From positions 152,434-216,433 of the forward strand of contig CANHCQ010000003.1 in assembly GCA_947459215.1 (NCBI GenBank): a stretch of DNA of 64,000 bases, read 5' to 3'. Positions 34,697-44,686 of this stretch are shown here, in pieces. Within the stretch, counting starts at the first letter, position 1; every line of letters starts with the position of its first letter. The position numbers were made by a program, and so were the translations under genes. Below the pieces are notes generated by a model. It made no database searches. It was not told where the DNA came from and was given only the letters and a program-made list of their open reading frames with translations. The DNA is from Phycisphaerales bacterium (GTDB taxonomy: Bacteria > Planctomycetota > Phycisphaerae > Phycisphaerales > UBA1924).

Positions 34697-35452
34697 TTAC
34701 TGCGGACATTCCAGAACGTTGTACTGCACCACAAACAACTGGAAATCAAAGTCGTCCACGATTGCGTCGAAGTTCAGATCGCCCTTGCCGTCGGGCTGAG
34801 CGAAAACCTCGTTGTACCGCTGCACGAAGAACTGAAAGTCCTCGTCGGTGACGGCTTCGTCATCGTTCAGGTCCGCCGGGCAGGCCGGGCCGGGATCGGA
34901 CGACTCCAGCCGGAAATCGTCGAAGTTCGCCTGCGTCCCGATCGTCTTCTCGAGCGTGAACAGCACCGGCAGGCCAATGGCGGGACTGTCCGGCGGCACA
35001 TAGAACTCGATCGAGCGCTCCGCGAATGTCCCGTCGGTCGGGAGCGTCGCCAGCGTGTCCACTTGCTGCCCCATCAGGATGTCGCCCGCGAAGAACTTAA
35101 TCGTGAGCCCGCCGTTAAAGCCAGGACGACGCCCAACCTTCCAGCGCAGCGCCCACGTGCTGTCGCCCTTGATGACCGACGGCATGCGCTTCTCGAGCTT
35201 GCCCCAGTTGATGTAGCCGATCTGGGCACCAACGTACTTGTCCGGCGTGTACGCGCCCCACCCCTGCGGGTTCCACACCCCCATGTTGACTGACGGGCTG
35301 AGCGAGACCCAGCCCGGTGGGACGGTCGTGGTGTACCCCCCGGGGTTCATGAGCGGAAGTTCGAATCCGGAGTTGAAGAAAGGGATATTGGCGGCCATTG
35401 CCGCCGAAGAAATCACGCTGCCAGCCACAATTGCCAAAGTCTGCCTCGTCAT
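34697..35452 (-). CDS. Secreted GC-type dockerin domain protein (DUF642/CBM-like body)
   Basis: A 251-residue secreted protein starting at the ATG at 35452, with GGAG 7 bases upstream and a short signal peptide (TLAIVAGSVISSAAMA). The body, FNSGFELPLMNPGGY then WGAYTPDKYVGAQIGYINWG, resembles the carbohydrate-binding, jelly-roll beta-sandwich proteins often seen in planctomycete secretomes (hydrolase tail or DUF642-like). The C-terminus is a GC-type dockerin whose repeats are DLNDDEAVTDEDF and DLNFDAIVDDFDF; the first deviates from the consensus and may bind calcium weakly. It ends LECPQ. It is part of a row of five minus-strand dockerin genes. Confidence 0.75.
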   Translation of the reverse strand: MTRQTLAIVAGSVISSAAMAANIPFFNSGFELPLMNPGGYTTTVPPGWVSLSPSVNMGVWNPQGWGAYTPDKYVGAQIGYINWGKLEKRMPSVIKGDSTWALRWKVGRRPGFNGGLTIKFFAGDILMGQQVDTLATLPTDGTFAERSIEFYVPPDSPAIGLPVLFTLEKTIGTQANFDDFRLESSDPGPACPADLNDDEAVTDEDFQFFVQRYNEVFAQPDGKGDLNFDAIVDDFDFQLFVVQYNVLECPQ

Positions 35453-35570
35453 CGGATTGCTCCAAAGTGCGGAGATAGCGCGACGCTCGGCGACGGGCAT
35501 CTCCCCTCGAGAAGGGAAGCGTACTCGGCGTGTCAAGGCCGCAAAGGTCGTTCTCGGACGTTTATCTTCG

Positions 35571-36383
35571 TCACGGACAGATGACCGCGTCGTACGACAG
35601 CACGAAACGCTGGAAGTCCAGATCATCGACGAGGCCGTCACGGTTCAGATCACTGGGGCAACCCACGGGCATCGCGGCGTCCGTGCAATCCAGAATGTCG
35701 TAGGCGATGGCGAAGATCTGGAAGTCCAGGTCGTCGACCACCGCATCTGCATTCAGATCACCAACGCACGGCGGCGCACCGATCGTGAGTTTCAGAGTCG
35801 CCCGGCCGCCGTTGCTCGAGTCGTACCCGGTGAAGCCGAACACGATCTGCGACGTCGTGCTGGTCAGCGTGGTGATGCTGCCGCCGATGGCGATCGACCC
35901 GGCGCTGAGCCTTGAGGCAAGGTCAGTCAGGAAGGCGGGCTTGCTGAGCGTCACGGTCACCAGTCCCGGCACGGTGTTGGGCGCGGGTTCGTCGGCGATC
36001 GACATGATGCGGCTGCCGTAGTCTTTGCCAGCCCCGAGGTCGTTGAAGATATCGACGCGGTTCTCAATCGAAGCTCCCTCGTTCACCAGCACCGCGTAGT
36101 TCGCCGGGCTGACGTCAAAGAGCGTCCATGTTTCGGTCGGATCGACGCTGAGATAGCCTCTCCAAGGCAGCTTCCCGATCATCTGTGCCGCCAACACCTG
36201 TTGCCCGGCAGGCACGAGGTTCGCAGGCAGGTTGAAGACGAAGTAGTTGCGAAAGATCGAAACGTTGTTGCGGCCGCACAGGATGTTGCCGGGGCCGGCG
36301 TTGTACGCCTTGTTGTTCTGGCCGAAGCTCGTGCGGGCGAAACATGATCGAGCTCCTGAGGGGAGGACACCCACTGGAAGCAC
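35571..36383 (-). pseudogene. GC-type dockerin protein gene lacking its signal peptide (probably 5'-damaged)
   Basis: The frame encodes up to 270 residues, starting at a weak GTG (36383). The recognisable protein begins near FARTSFGQNNKAYNAG, runs through a beta-rich body and ends in a normal GC-type dockerin (DLNADAVVDDLDF, DLNRDGLVDDLDF, ending VICP). There is no signal peptide, unlike every other member here. The only good start signal (GGAG, then ATG at 36345) is out of frame with the body by one base. Either an indel near 36320-36345 or loss of the 5' end has broken the gene; a sequencing error is possible. Confidence 0.6.
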
Positions 36384-36457
36384 GAGCGAGGCTTTGGCGG
36401 CACAACCCTCACGCGTTTACTGAGAATTCTCCGCTCCGCGGGCATCTCCCGCGTCCC

Positions 36458-36490
36458 AAAGGAAAACGCCCCGGCACGAAGGCCGGGGCG
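36458..36490 (-). terminator. Rho-independent terminator of the GH15-like gene
   Basis: On the minus strand, stem CGCCCCGGC/GCCGGGGCG (9 bp, loop of 6) is followed by TTTTCCTTT. It lies 30 bases past the stop codon of the gene at 36520-39828. Confidence 0.9.
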
Positions 36491-36519
36491 TGTGGGGTGC
36501 GTGGTCAGATTCGGGCGCG

Positions 36520-39500
36520 TTACGGGCAGAGCAGAGCGTTGTACGCGTCGGCGAAGATCACGAAGTCCGCGTCGTCGACGAAGCCGTCGCCGTTGAAGTC
36601 CGCCGGGCAGTTGGCGGGCATCGACGGATCGGTGCAGTCGAGCAGGTTGTAGGCGTTCGCGAAGATCACGAAGTCACTGTCCTCGACGACGGTGTCGCCG
36701 TTCAGGTCACACGGACAGCCGGTGACGACGGTGTAGGTCGTGGCGTCACCAGCGCCGGTCTCGATCGCGTTGGTGATGAACACCTGGAACGCGCCCGCGC
36801 CGGAGTACGTATACGCGGTCGGCACGCCGTTGCGATAGACCCCCACCACCGTCTCGGTGCTGGGCACGCGGATCACGGTGTTGAAGGTGATCGCGCCGCC
36901 GGAGTTGTTGGTGAGCTTCTGCGAGTACCGCTTGGTCGCGGCGTTCTCGCTGATGGTCAGGTCCACACTCTTGGAGCCAAGCTCCAGGTTCTTGTAGGTG
37001 ATGGTCGGCCACGCGGTGGGCAGCTTGGGGCGGACCTTGATGGTGTTGGTGCCGGCGTTGGGCTCGTAGCCGAGGAACATGAAGAGCGAGTCCACGAAGA
37101 ACGACATGCTCTCCCACGCGTTGGGCCACGCGGTCTGCAGCACGAAATCGTTCTGACCCGGGTAGAGCAGCGAGCCGGGCAGACCGGCGTTCACGAACTT
37201 GGGAGCCACCTGTTCGGCGCCGAAACCAACCGGGCCGAGACGATCGACCAGCAAGTCCAGCCGGTACTTGTGGTTGTCGATGTCGCCCTTGCCGGCGATG
37301 TAGTCCTGACGCATCGCGTAGTAGCAGCCGTACCACATCGTGGTGAGGTACCAAGGCCCGCCGCCCCAGGGCTGACCGCCGCCCCAGTAGCCGTCGCCCC
37401 AGTAGCGATCGACGAGGTCGGTCCAGCCGTACTGATCGTTCGGGAAACCACCGAAGCGGATAAGCGGGTGGTTGTTACCGAAGCGGTCGGTGGCGACGCC
37501 GTTGATGCGGTCCACCACCTTGGTCGCGCGGCTGTCGATCGGCACGTGAGTCTCGAAGGGATAGACAATGCCGAGCTGGGAAGCGTCGGTGTTCTCGCCG
37601 TTCCAATCGAGGCGTGCGTTGAGGCCGCCCTGAATCGTGTCGGCGAGGCTGTTGAAGTACGACGCATCGCCCGGACGGCCGAGTCGGTTGGCGATGTTTG
37701 AGGCGTCGCGCAGGCCGCGGATCACGTTGGCATTGCTGAAGATGAACGTGTCGTAGCTGTCTTCCCAGAGGTTGTTGGAGTAGACGAGGTTGAAGGCCTC
37801 CTCGTAGCGAAGACGCGAGTCGCTCGAGTCGGTGGTCATCGCCTTGACGGCGTCCCAGATCGCCGCGTAGTGCGAGTTCAGGTAGCTGTCATTGCCCTGC
37901 ATCTTGTAGTGCCACCACAGGGCCCAGGGGTAGACCGCCGTGCCGTCGATCTGGGGCGCGCCCCAGACCGTGTAGCCATCGGTGCTGTACTTCTGCTTCC
38001 AGAAGCCCTTGTAGGGCTGGCCGGTGATGGGGTTGTTTCCGAAACCGGGCTCGACATCGCGGTAGCAGACGTCGCGCATCCAGCGCATCGCGTTCTCGGC
38101 CTCGGCGATGTGACCGGCGCGGAGCAGCGTCACCGCCGCCCACATCGCGTCACGAGGCCAGGCGTACAGGTACGCGCCGTTGTGGTAGCCGGCGACGATC
38201 GCGCCCGTCTCGGTGCTCTGATGCAACGCCGTGGCGAGCAGCCCGCGCCGCATGAGCGTGTCGTACCGGTCGTCGGGGAAGTCGATGGTGGTGCCGCTGT
38301 TGAGCCAGTTTGCCCAATAGGCGTCCGTAGCGCTCAGCACCGTGCCCATGTTGTTGGCGTAGAACCAGTCCACCACGTTGGCGGCCTTGAAGTTGTACGT
38401 GGCGCTCGCGCCGGCGAAGCGATCATCGACGCCGACCATCATGAGGTCGACGGTGACGGGTGTGCCGACGGGCAGGTTGACCCGCATCGCCATCCAGCCC
38501 TGGCCGTTGTCGGCGGAGGTGTCGCGCCAGAAGTCAGTGGCGGTCTGCACCAGCGTGCCGCCGGCGTTCACCTGCTTCATCGCGCTCGCGAGGTAGAGGC
38601 TGATGTTCTTGTCGAAGCCGGGGAAGGTGGTCGGGTTGTACTCGTTGGGGCTGGAGAAGCCGATGCCCGTGCCGGTGACGTTGCGGAAGGTGTTGTCGAA
38701 CGCGACCATCGCTTTGCGGGTGCTGTCGACGAACATCGCGTCGTAGTTGTCGCCGCCGTTGAGAGCGGGATCGACGTAGTAGTAGAGATTCACATCCTGA
38801 GCGCTGCCGGTGTTGTTGGTGAGGGTCAGACGCTTGACGTAGATGTGGCGCTGGGCGTTGCCGCCGTTGTCGTTGGGGAAGGTGATGCCGATGGGAGCGA
38901 AATCGAACTGCTGCAGCGCGATGTTGTTGCCGCTGGCGGAGAGCGTCTGGCTCGTGATCACCGTGTTCGACGTCGGGTTGTACGCCTGGGCCACGTTCGT
39001 GAACGAGTTGCTGCCAACGGGGTTGCTGAGCCAGTGCGTGACGCCGGTGGAAACCGGGCGGATGCCGACCATCGCTTGGTTGACGTGCATCTGGCCGCGC
39101 CAGCCGCTGGGGAGGTTGGGCGGGAAGGTATCGTTGCCGCCGACATAGCCCTCGTTGCGGGTGCCGACGCCCTGCACGCCGCCGGTGGTCGGGAACATGA
39201 TGTCGTAGAGCGTGCCGTTCTGGTCGATCATGCCTGCGACATAGCCGTTGCCGAACATGGCCTCTTCTTTCCAGAACGACACAGGCGGGTAACCCGCGCT
39301 CGGGCTGGGCTGACCGGCGCCCGCGCCGGGCCACGCGATCTTGTTCGCGAAGGTGTACGAGTTGCCGCCGTTGGCGAAGACCTCGCCGCCGACGAAGGGC
39401 TTCCAGGCGCTGATCTTGTACTTGACGGTCTGGTTGAAGTTCCGCGAGCCGGCGGGGAGGGTGGCCTTCCACCAGTCGCGCGTGCCGCCAGAGTTCTCGT

Positions 39501-39828
39501 TACGGAGGAACGAAATCGAGCCGAGGTCATTGCGGAGGACTTGCGTCGTGCCGCTGCCGGTACCGAACGAGCCGCTGGGCTCCGTCCCGTCGGTCGTGTA
39601 ATAGATGGCGACGCGGTCGTAGCTGAACTGGAACGAGACGCGGAGGTACAGATCGACCATCTCGCCCTCGCGCGGCACATCGGGCTCGCGCTGGGTCACG
39701 CCGCTGACTTCGCCGAACGTCTGTGCGTTAAACGTGTGCTCGACGCTGCTGGGCTGCGCGATCGCCGCACCAGCGAGCACCAGAACCAAGCCAACTCCGG
39801 CCGCGCGACACCAATCCCGAGTAATCAT
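36520..39828 (-). CDS. Secreted GH15-like glycoside hydrolase with GC-type dockerin
   Basis: A 1102-residue secreted enzyme. The ATG at 39828 has GGAG 7 bases upstream; a signal peptide follows (to about residue 25, ending AIAQ). An N-terminal beta-sandwich region (about 30-430) leads to an (alpha/alpha)6 barrel with LYAWPRDAMWAAVTLLRAG, the GH15 signature (glucoamylase, glucodextranase, trehalase-like). Later segments are VYPWALWWHYKMQ and WYLTTMWYGCYYAMRQ. A C-terminal beta domain precedes a GC-type dockerin (DLNGDTVVEDSDF, DFNGDGFVDDADF, ending LLCP). It probably hydrolyses an alpha-glucan outside the cell. The catalytic glutamates were not assigned with certainty. It is divergent from the binding-protein gene at 40184. 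Confidence 0.85.
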   Translation of the reverse strand: MITRDWCRAAGVGLVLVLAGAAIAQPSSVEHTFNAQTFGEVSGVTQREPDVPREGEMVDLYLRVSFQFSYDRVAIYYTTDGTEPSGSFGTGSGTTQVLRNDLGSISFLRNENSGGTRDWWKATLPAGSRNFNQTVKYKISAWKPFVGGEVFANGGNSYTFANKIAWPGAGAGQPSPSAGYPPVSFWKEEAMFGNGYVAGMIDQNGTLYDIMFPTTGGVQGVGTRNEGYVGGNDTFPPNLPSGWRGQMHVNQAMVGIRPVSTGVTHWLSNPVGSNSFTNVAQAYNPTSNTVITSQTLSASGNNIALQQFDFAPIGITFPNDNGGNAQRHIYVKRLTLTNNTGSAQDVNLYYYVDPALNGGDNYDAMFVDSTRKAMVAFDNTFRNVTGTGIGFSSPNEYNPTTFPGFDKNISLYLASAMKQVNAGGTLVQTATDFWRDTSADNGQGWMAMRVNLPVGTPVTVDLMMVGVDDRFAGASATYNFKAANVVDWFYANNMGTVLSATDAYWANWLNSGTTIDFPDDRYDTLMRRGLLATALHQSTETGAIVAGYHNGAYLYAWPRDAMWAAVTLLRAGHIAEAENAMRWMRDVCYRDVEPGFGNNPITGQPYKGFWKQKYSTDGYTVWGAPQIDGTAVYPWALWWHYKMQGNDSYLNSHYAAIWDAVKAMTTDSSDSRLRYEEAFNLVYSNNLWEDSYDTFIFSNANVIRGLRDASNIANRLGRPGDASYFNSLADTIQGGLNARLDWNGENTDASQLGIVYPFETHVPIDSRATKVVDRINGVATDRFGNNHPLIRFGGFPNDQYGWTDLVDRYWGDGYWGGGQPWGGGPWYLTTMWYGCYYAMRQDYIAGKGDIDNHKYRLDLLVDRLGPVGFGAEQVAPKFVNAGLPGSLLYPGQNDFVLQTAWPNAWESMSFFVDSLFMFLGYEPNAGTNTIKVRPKLPTAWPTITYKNLELGSKSVDLTISENAATKRYSQKLTNNSGGAITFNTVIRVPSTETVVGVYRNGVPTAYTYSGAGAFQVFITNAIETGAGDATTYTVVTGCPCDLNGDTVVEDSDFVIFANAYNLLDCTDPSMPANCPADFNGDGFVDDADFVIFADAYNALLCP

Positions 39829-40183
39829 GAACACGCTCCTGCAGGCTACCCATCATCGAACCCGGCGGCACCGACTGGCCGAGGCACAGGCGGGCACGCC
39901 GAAATCCTTGGCGGGCGAACAAAAACCGATCTAAATGGAACAATCCCCGTGTCCCCCGACCCGGTTGTAAATATCGCCGCCAATTTCGGGTGCGTCAATC
40001 CGATCCCGCACGCTTGCCAGCAGATCGACGAAATTGCCAATAGGTGGCGGCGGCCTCCGATGATTTCCCCGGGCCGGTCATGGACGGCAGTACCTTGCAA
40101 AGTCCGATAGACTTCGCCCCGCTGGAATCGCCCTCTGGCGATTCCGCTCGTCGCTCCTGCACCATCCACACGGAATCCATCGC
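39829..40183. other. 355-base divergent promoter region without a gene
   Basis: Separates the GH15-like gene (minus) and the branched-chain substrate-binding protein gene (plus). It must hold both promoters. An AT-richer patch (GGTTGTAAATATCGCC, about 39963-39978) stands out, but no -35/-10 pair or operator palindrome can be assigned with confidence. Confidence 0.5.
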
Positions 40184-41419
40184 ATGTCCACCCTCGCGGC
40201 TCGCCCCTTGACCTCGCTCATCCATCGGCTCACGCTGACCGCCGGCGTGGCCCTCACAGCACTGCTCGGCGCGTGCGACAACAGCTCGAGCTCGAACGCC
40301 AACAAGTCGGCACCCGCCGCGACGAACGCGCCGGCGGCGAAGCCGGCCGCGAGCGAGATCGTGATCGGACACTACGGCTCGCTTACCGGACCCGAGGCCA
40401 CGTTTGGCCGCTCGACCGACAACGGCATCAAGCTCGCGGTCGAGGAGATCAACGCTGCGGGCGGCGTGAACATCGGCGGCACCTCCCACACGATCAAAGT
40501 GATCTCGGAGGACACCGAGGGCAAGCCCGAGAAAGCCGGCACTGTCGTCACCAAACTCATCACCAGCGACAAGGTCGTCTGCGTGCTGGGCGAAGTTGCT
40601 TCCAGCGTCACGCTCGCCGGTGCGCCCGTCGCCCAGCAGTTCGGCGTGCCGATGATCACGCCCAGCAGCACCAACCCGCAGGTGACCGCCGTCGGCGACA
40701 TGATCTCGCGCGTCTGCTTCATCGATCCTTTCCAGGGCTACGCCTGCGCCAAGTTCGCGTTTAGCGACCTCAAGGTCAAGAAGGCCGCGATCCTCTTCGA
40801 TCAGGCCGCGGCATACTCCGTCGGCCTCAAGGACGAGTTCGAGAAGAACTTCAAGCAGATGGGCGGCGAGGTCGTCGCCGTCGAGGCCTACACCAAGGGC
40901 GAGAGCAACTTCAACCCGCTGCTCACCAAGATCCGCGAGAAGAACGCCGAGATTCTCTTCATCCCCGGCTACTACACCGACGTGGCCAACATCGCCATCC
41001 AGGCCCGCAAGCTCGGCATGACCATGCCGCTGCTCGGCGGCGACGGGTGGGACTCGGCCGACCTCGCCAAGAACGGCGGAGCCGCGATCGAAGGTTCGTT
41101 CTACTCGAACCACTACGCCGCCGATCAGCCCACCGAAGAGATCCAGAGCTTCGTCAAGAAGTACAAGGAGAAGTTCGGTGAGACGCCCGACGGCCTCGCG
41201 GCTCTCGGTTACGACGCGGCCCGCATCTTCGCCGACGCGGCCACTCGCGCCGGCAGCACCAACGGCGCCAAGCTCGCCGCAGCAATCACCAGCACCAAGG
41301 GTTTCAAGGGCGTCACCGGCACGATCACGATCAACGAGAAGCGAGACGCGGTGAAGCCTGCGGTCATCGTGGAGATGAAGGGCGGGAAGCCAGTGTTCCG
41401 CGCCCGCGTCGAGCCTTGA
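40184..41419 (+). CDS. Branched-chain amino-acid ABC transporter substrate-binding lipoprotein
   Basis: A 411-residue periplasmic binding protein of the LivJ/LivK family (type I fold). A lipoprotein signal ends in the lipobox LLGAC (Cys31), followed by a Ser/Asn/Ala-rich tether. The family segments HYGSLTGPEATFG, EINAAGGVNIGG and IITPSSTNPQVT-like MITPSSTNPQVTAVG are clear. It is the likely receptor for the livH-livM-livG-livF genes at 47847-51894, but is separated from them by three secreted-protein genes. A terminator follows directly (41471-41502), so it is transcribed on its own. Ligand could be Leu/Ile/Val or another small amide or acid. Confidence 0.92.
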   Translation: MSTLAARPLTSLIHRLTLTAGVALTALLGACDNSSSSNANKSAPAATNAPAAKPAASEIVIGHYGSLTGPEATFGRSTDNGIKLAVEEINAAGGVNIGGTSHTIKVISEDTEGKPEKAGTVVTKLITSDKVVCVLGEVASSVTLAGAPVAQQFGVPMITPSSTNPQVTAVGDMISRVCFIDPFQGYACAKFAFSDLKVKKAAILFDQAAAYSVGLKDEFEKNFKQMGGEVVAVEAYTKGESNFNPLLTKIREKNAEILFIPGYYTDVANIAIQARKLGMTMPLLGGDGWDSADLAKNGGAAIEGSFYSNHYAADQPTEEIQSFVKKYKEKFGETPDGLAALGYDAARIFADAATRAGSTNGAKLAAAITSTKGFKGVTGTITINEKRDAVKPAVIVEMKGGKPVFRARVEP

Positions 41420-41470
41420 TGAACGCTTTCAAGGCGGCACACACAATCCCGATCAGTGGAACATCAGCAA

Positions 41471-41502
41471 GCGGCATGAAACTGCCGCGTGTTCTTTTGT
41501 TT
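41471..41502 (+). terminator. Terminator after the substrate-binding protein gene
   Basis: Stem GCGGCA/TGCCGC (41471-41476 with 41483-41488, loop of 6) followed by GTGTTCTTTTGTTT. Confidence 0.7.
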
Positions 41503-41620
41503 CCTGAACCGAACGCTTGCCCATCGCCGAACTGGCTGTAATCTGTTCGTATCGCACACAGCGACGCCTGCTCTCGGGCCCCAAGCCGATAAGACGTCGA
41601 GCGTGCCGGAGGTTCCGCTC

Positions 41621-44530
41621 ATGAAGATCTGCCGCCCCGCCGCATTGCTCTGCGCACTTGTGGTCGGAGGCCTCGCATCCGCCCAAACGGTCATTCCCGC
41701 CGGCTCGGGGAGCTACTACGCCTCCGTCCCCACGGGCCAGGAAGTTCCCTCGAACTCCGACGGCGCCGCAGTCTCGCCCCGCGTGGTCCCCGGCTTCACC
41801 GGCCCGGTGCAGACCAACGAGTGGTGGTCGAGCCTTATCTACCCGCGCTACGCGGCCGCCACCTTCGGCGAAACCATGCACCCGCACCCACTCTCGGCGC
41901 GGGCCGCGAACGACGGCATACGCATCGGTCATGTCGCATCACCCACGCTCCGCGACACCGGCTACGGATATCTCTTCACCGATTCCAAGCAGGCCCTCAC
42001 CATTGGCGTACAGGGTCTCAACGCGACCGAGGTCCGCGTCGTCAGCGCCAGCGACTGGACCGTCACCGCTCGCCTCGCCGATGCGTCGCGCTCCATCGAC
42101 TTCACCCTCGGCCACGGTCTCCCCATCGTCTACGCCACCGTCTCCGGCGGCAACGCACGCGTCGGTTTCCGCAGCGCTGCGGGCTCGGCTTCGGTCTTCT
42201 CGAATCAGGGCAACATCATCGGCATCACCATCGGCGGACAGGCCTATGCGCTCTGCGCGCCCGCCGGCGCGACGTGGTCCGTCACCTCGACGCAAGCGAC
42301 TTCTTCGCTCGGCGGAAAGAACTACTTCTCCGTCGCGCTCCTTCCCGCGGCCACCACGGCCGCAGTTAATCTCGCCGCCGCCCACGCGTTCGTCTTCGTC
42401 ACCGGCGGCACGGTCTCGTGGGAGTACAAGCCCCAGCCCTCGACCATCAACGCCACCTTCAACTTCCAGACCCAGGTGAAGGAATGCGCCGAGACTCGCC
42501 CGCTGGTCGCGCTCTATCGCCACCAGTGGCTCAACAGCACGCAGGCCACCGAGAGCGGCACGTTCGCCACCGCCCGGGGCCAGATGAAGCTCGCTCGAGC
42601 CAACGCCTTCACTGTCGCCTATCCCTATCGCGGCATTCTCCCCGAACTGCCTTCTTCGAGCGGCGTCGATCAGGCAGCGCTCTACAACCTTGTCAACCAG
42701 GCGTACCAGGAGTCCAATCTCAACCCGGCGTCCGACACGTATGGCAGCGGCAAGAACTATGGCCGCGTCGGGCAGTTGCTCCTGCTCGCCGATCAGGTCG
42801 GTCACACCGCCGCCAAGGCCCGCTTTCTCGGGTTCCTGAAGGATCAGCTCGGCGATTGGCTCAGCGTCGGCCCTGGACCCAACAGCGGCAACACCGCATT
42901 CGCACCCGTGCAGGCCGAGACCTTCACCGAAGGCTCCGGCGTCGTCGTCGGCCCAAGCGACACCGGACAGGCCGCGCTCGACTGGGGCGGCACCGACTAC
43001 TTCAAACTCTCGAATGTCAACTTCGGCACCGGCGTGCCCAATCGCCTCACCGTCCGCTTCGCCTCCGGCAGCAGCGGCAGCGGCTCGATCCAAGTCCGCC
43101 TCGATTCGCTCACCGGCCCGGTCATCGCCGGCGGCGGCATCGGCGGCACCGGCGGCATCAACAACTGGGTCGAGGGCTACTTCGGTATCAACAGCGCCGG
43201 TCTCGCCGCCCTCAGCGGCAACAACGGCGTGCACGATCTCTACGTCATCTGCAGCACGCCCTACGCCGGAGAGCTCGCCCGCATCGACTGGATCCGATTC
43301 GACCAACCTGGCTCAAGCGGCGCCGACCGTGCCTTCGCGTATCGCGCCAACTGGAACACCCTGCTCGGCAACCCCGGCTCGTTCGGCCTCGCTGGCGAGA
43401 TGAACGACCACCACTTTCACTACGGCTACTTCGTGCAAGCCGCCGCGATCGTCGCCAAGTACGACCCGGCCTGGGCCGCATCGTTCGCGCCGATGATCGA
43501 ACTCATCATCAAGGACTTCGCGAACTGGGATCGCACCGACACCCGCTTCCCCGTGCTCCGCAACTTTGATCCCTACGCGGGTCACTCCTGGGCCGCGGGC
43601 CATGCAAGTTTCGCCGCCGGCAACAACCAGGAGTCGTCGTCCGAGGCCATGAACGCCGCGTCGGGCGTCGCGTTGTGGGGAGCCGTCACCGGCAACACCG
43701 CACTCCGCGACCTTGGCGTGTACCTCTTCGCGGCGGAGGAAGCGTCGATCCAGCAGTACTGGTTCGACGCCGACGACGCGGTCTTCCCCGCGGGCGTCAC
43801 TCGCCCCGTCGCCGGCATCGTCTGGTCGGACAGCATGGACTACGCCACGTGGTTCACCGCCGATCCGGCGAAGATCCACGGCATCAATTTCCTGCCCATC
43901 ACCCCCGCCTCGCTTTACCTCGGGCACAAACGCCAGTCCATGATCGACAACTGGAATCTGCTCTTGTCACAGACCGGCGGAAACCCGACCTCGTGGCAGA
44001 GCATCAACTGGTCCGCACTCGCGACCGCCGATCCCGCGCAGGCGCTCACGCGTCTCACTGCGACCCCGAACTACCAGGTCGAGGAAGGCGATTCCCGAGC
44101 CCGCACCTACCACTGGATCCGCACGCTCGCGACGTTCGGCCCTGTGAACGCGAGCATCACCGCCGACACGCCGCACTACGCGGTGTTCGAGCAGTCGGGC
44201 GTGCGCCGTTACGTCGCGTGGAATCCGACCGGCCAGACGCTCACGGTGCACTTCAGCGACGGCTTCACGCTCTGCGTCCCCGCGGGCGAGACCGCCGTGG
44301 GCCAGACCGGCGATCCGATCACCATCTGCGGCTGCCCCGCGGACTTCAATGCCGATGACTTCGTCGACGACACCGATTTCGTGATCTTCGCCACCGCTTA
44401 CAACCTGCTCGCTTGCGACGATCCGGCGATGCCGCCGGGATGCCCGGCCGATCTCACCGGCGACAGCTCCGTAGACGACGCGGACTTCGTGCTCTTCGCC
44501 AATGCGTACAACGCGCTGGTCTGCGCGTGA
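41621..44530 (+). CDS. Secreted GH81 endo-beta-1,3-glucanase with internal CBM6-like domain and GC-type dockerin
   Basis: A 969-residue secreted laminarinase-type enzyme. The ATG at 41621 follows GGAGG by 8 bases; the signal peptide ends near residue 21 (GGLASAQ). The GH81 beta-sandwich (TNEWWSSLIYPRY) is followed by the (alpha/alpha) catalytic part with NDHHFHYGYF, GHSWAAG and NQESSSEAMN, which carry the catalytic acids of the family. A CBM6-like module (about residues 430-560, from QAETF to IDWIRFD) is inserted within the catalytic part, just before the FGLAGEMNDHHFHYG segment. A GC-type dockerin ends the protein (DFNADDFVDDTDF, DLTGDSSVDDADF, ending LVCA). It probably degrades beta-1,3-glucans such as laminarin. 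Confidence 0.9.
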   Translation: MKICRPAALLCALVVGGLASAQTVIPAGSGSYYASVPTGQEVPSNSDGAAVSPRVVPGFTGPVQTNEWWSSLIYPRYAAATFGETMHPHPLSARAANDGIRIGHVASPTLRDTGYGYLFTDSKQALTIGVQGLNATEVRVVSASDWTVTARLADASRSIDFTLGHGLPIVYATVSGGNARVGFRSAAGSASVFSNQGNIIGITIGGQAYALCAPAGATWSVTSTQATSSLGGKNYFSVALLPAATTAAVNLAAAHAFVFVTGGTVSWEYKPQPSTINATFNFQTQVKECAETRPLVALYRHQWLNSTQATESGTFATARGQMKLARANAFTVAYPYRGILPELPSSSGVDQAALYNLVNQAYQESNLNPASDTYGSGKNYGRVGQLLLLADQVGHTAAKARFLGFLKDQLGDWLSVGPGPNSGNTAFAPVQAETFTEGSGVVVGPSDTGQAALDWGGTDYFKLSNVNFGTGVPNRLTVRFASGSSGSGSIQVRLDSLTGPVIAGGGIGGTGGINNWVEGYFGINSAGLAALSGNNGVHDLYVICSTPYAGELARIDWIRFDQPGSSGADRAFAYRANWNTLLGNPGSFGLAGEMNDHHFHYGYFVQAAAIVAKYDPAWAASFAPMIELIIKDFANWDRTDTRFPVLRNFDPYAGHSWAAGHASFAAGNNQESSSEAMNAASGVALWGAVTGNTALRDLGVYLFAAEEASIQQYWFDADDAVFPAGVTRPVAGIVWSDSMDYATWFTADPAKIHGINFLPITPASLYLGHKRQSMIDNWNLLLSQTGGNPTSWQSINWSALATADPAQALTRLTATPNYQVEEGDSRARTYHWIRTLATFGPVNASITADTPHYAVFEQSGVRRYVAWNPTGQTLTVHFSDGFTLCVPAGETAVGQTGDPITICGCPADFNADDFVDDTDFVIFATAYNLLACDDPAMPPGCPADLTGDSSVDDADFVLFANAYNALVCA

Positions 44531-44686
44531 CGAGGCCCCTCGTTTGACAATACTCGGCGGCCTTGGGTTGCGCAAAGGCGAGCCGAGGCCGCGGGCTGCA
44601 ACATGCAACTCAGTCGCAATGGACGCCGCGGGACGTGGTTGCTATCAATCCCTTTGGCTTCACCTCGTCGACATACGGAGACCCCC

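Noticed and set aside
34537..34749. Small minus-strand ORF ending at the hairpin upstream of 34540, as a leader peptide
   Set aside because: It overlaps the end of the neighbouring dockerin gene and has no start signal; translational coupling cannot be supported.
36115..36405. Minus-strand frame starting at the good Shine-Dalgarno/ATG (36345)
   Set aside because: Its product is Arg/Gln/Pro-rich with no signal peptide or homology; it is the out-of-frame reading of the damaged dockerin gene.
37870..40110. Long plus-strand open frame (746 codons) opposite the GH15-like gene
   Set aside because: Antisense shadow of a GC-rich gene: Val/Arg/Gly/Asp-rich, no family motif, and it fully overlaps a well-supported enzyme with signal peptide and terminator.
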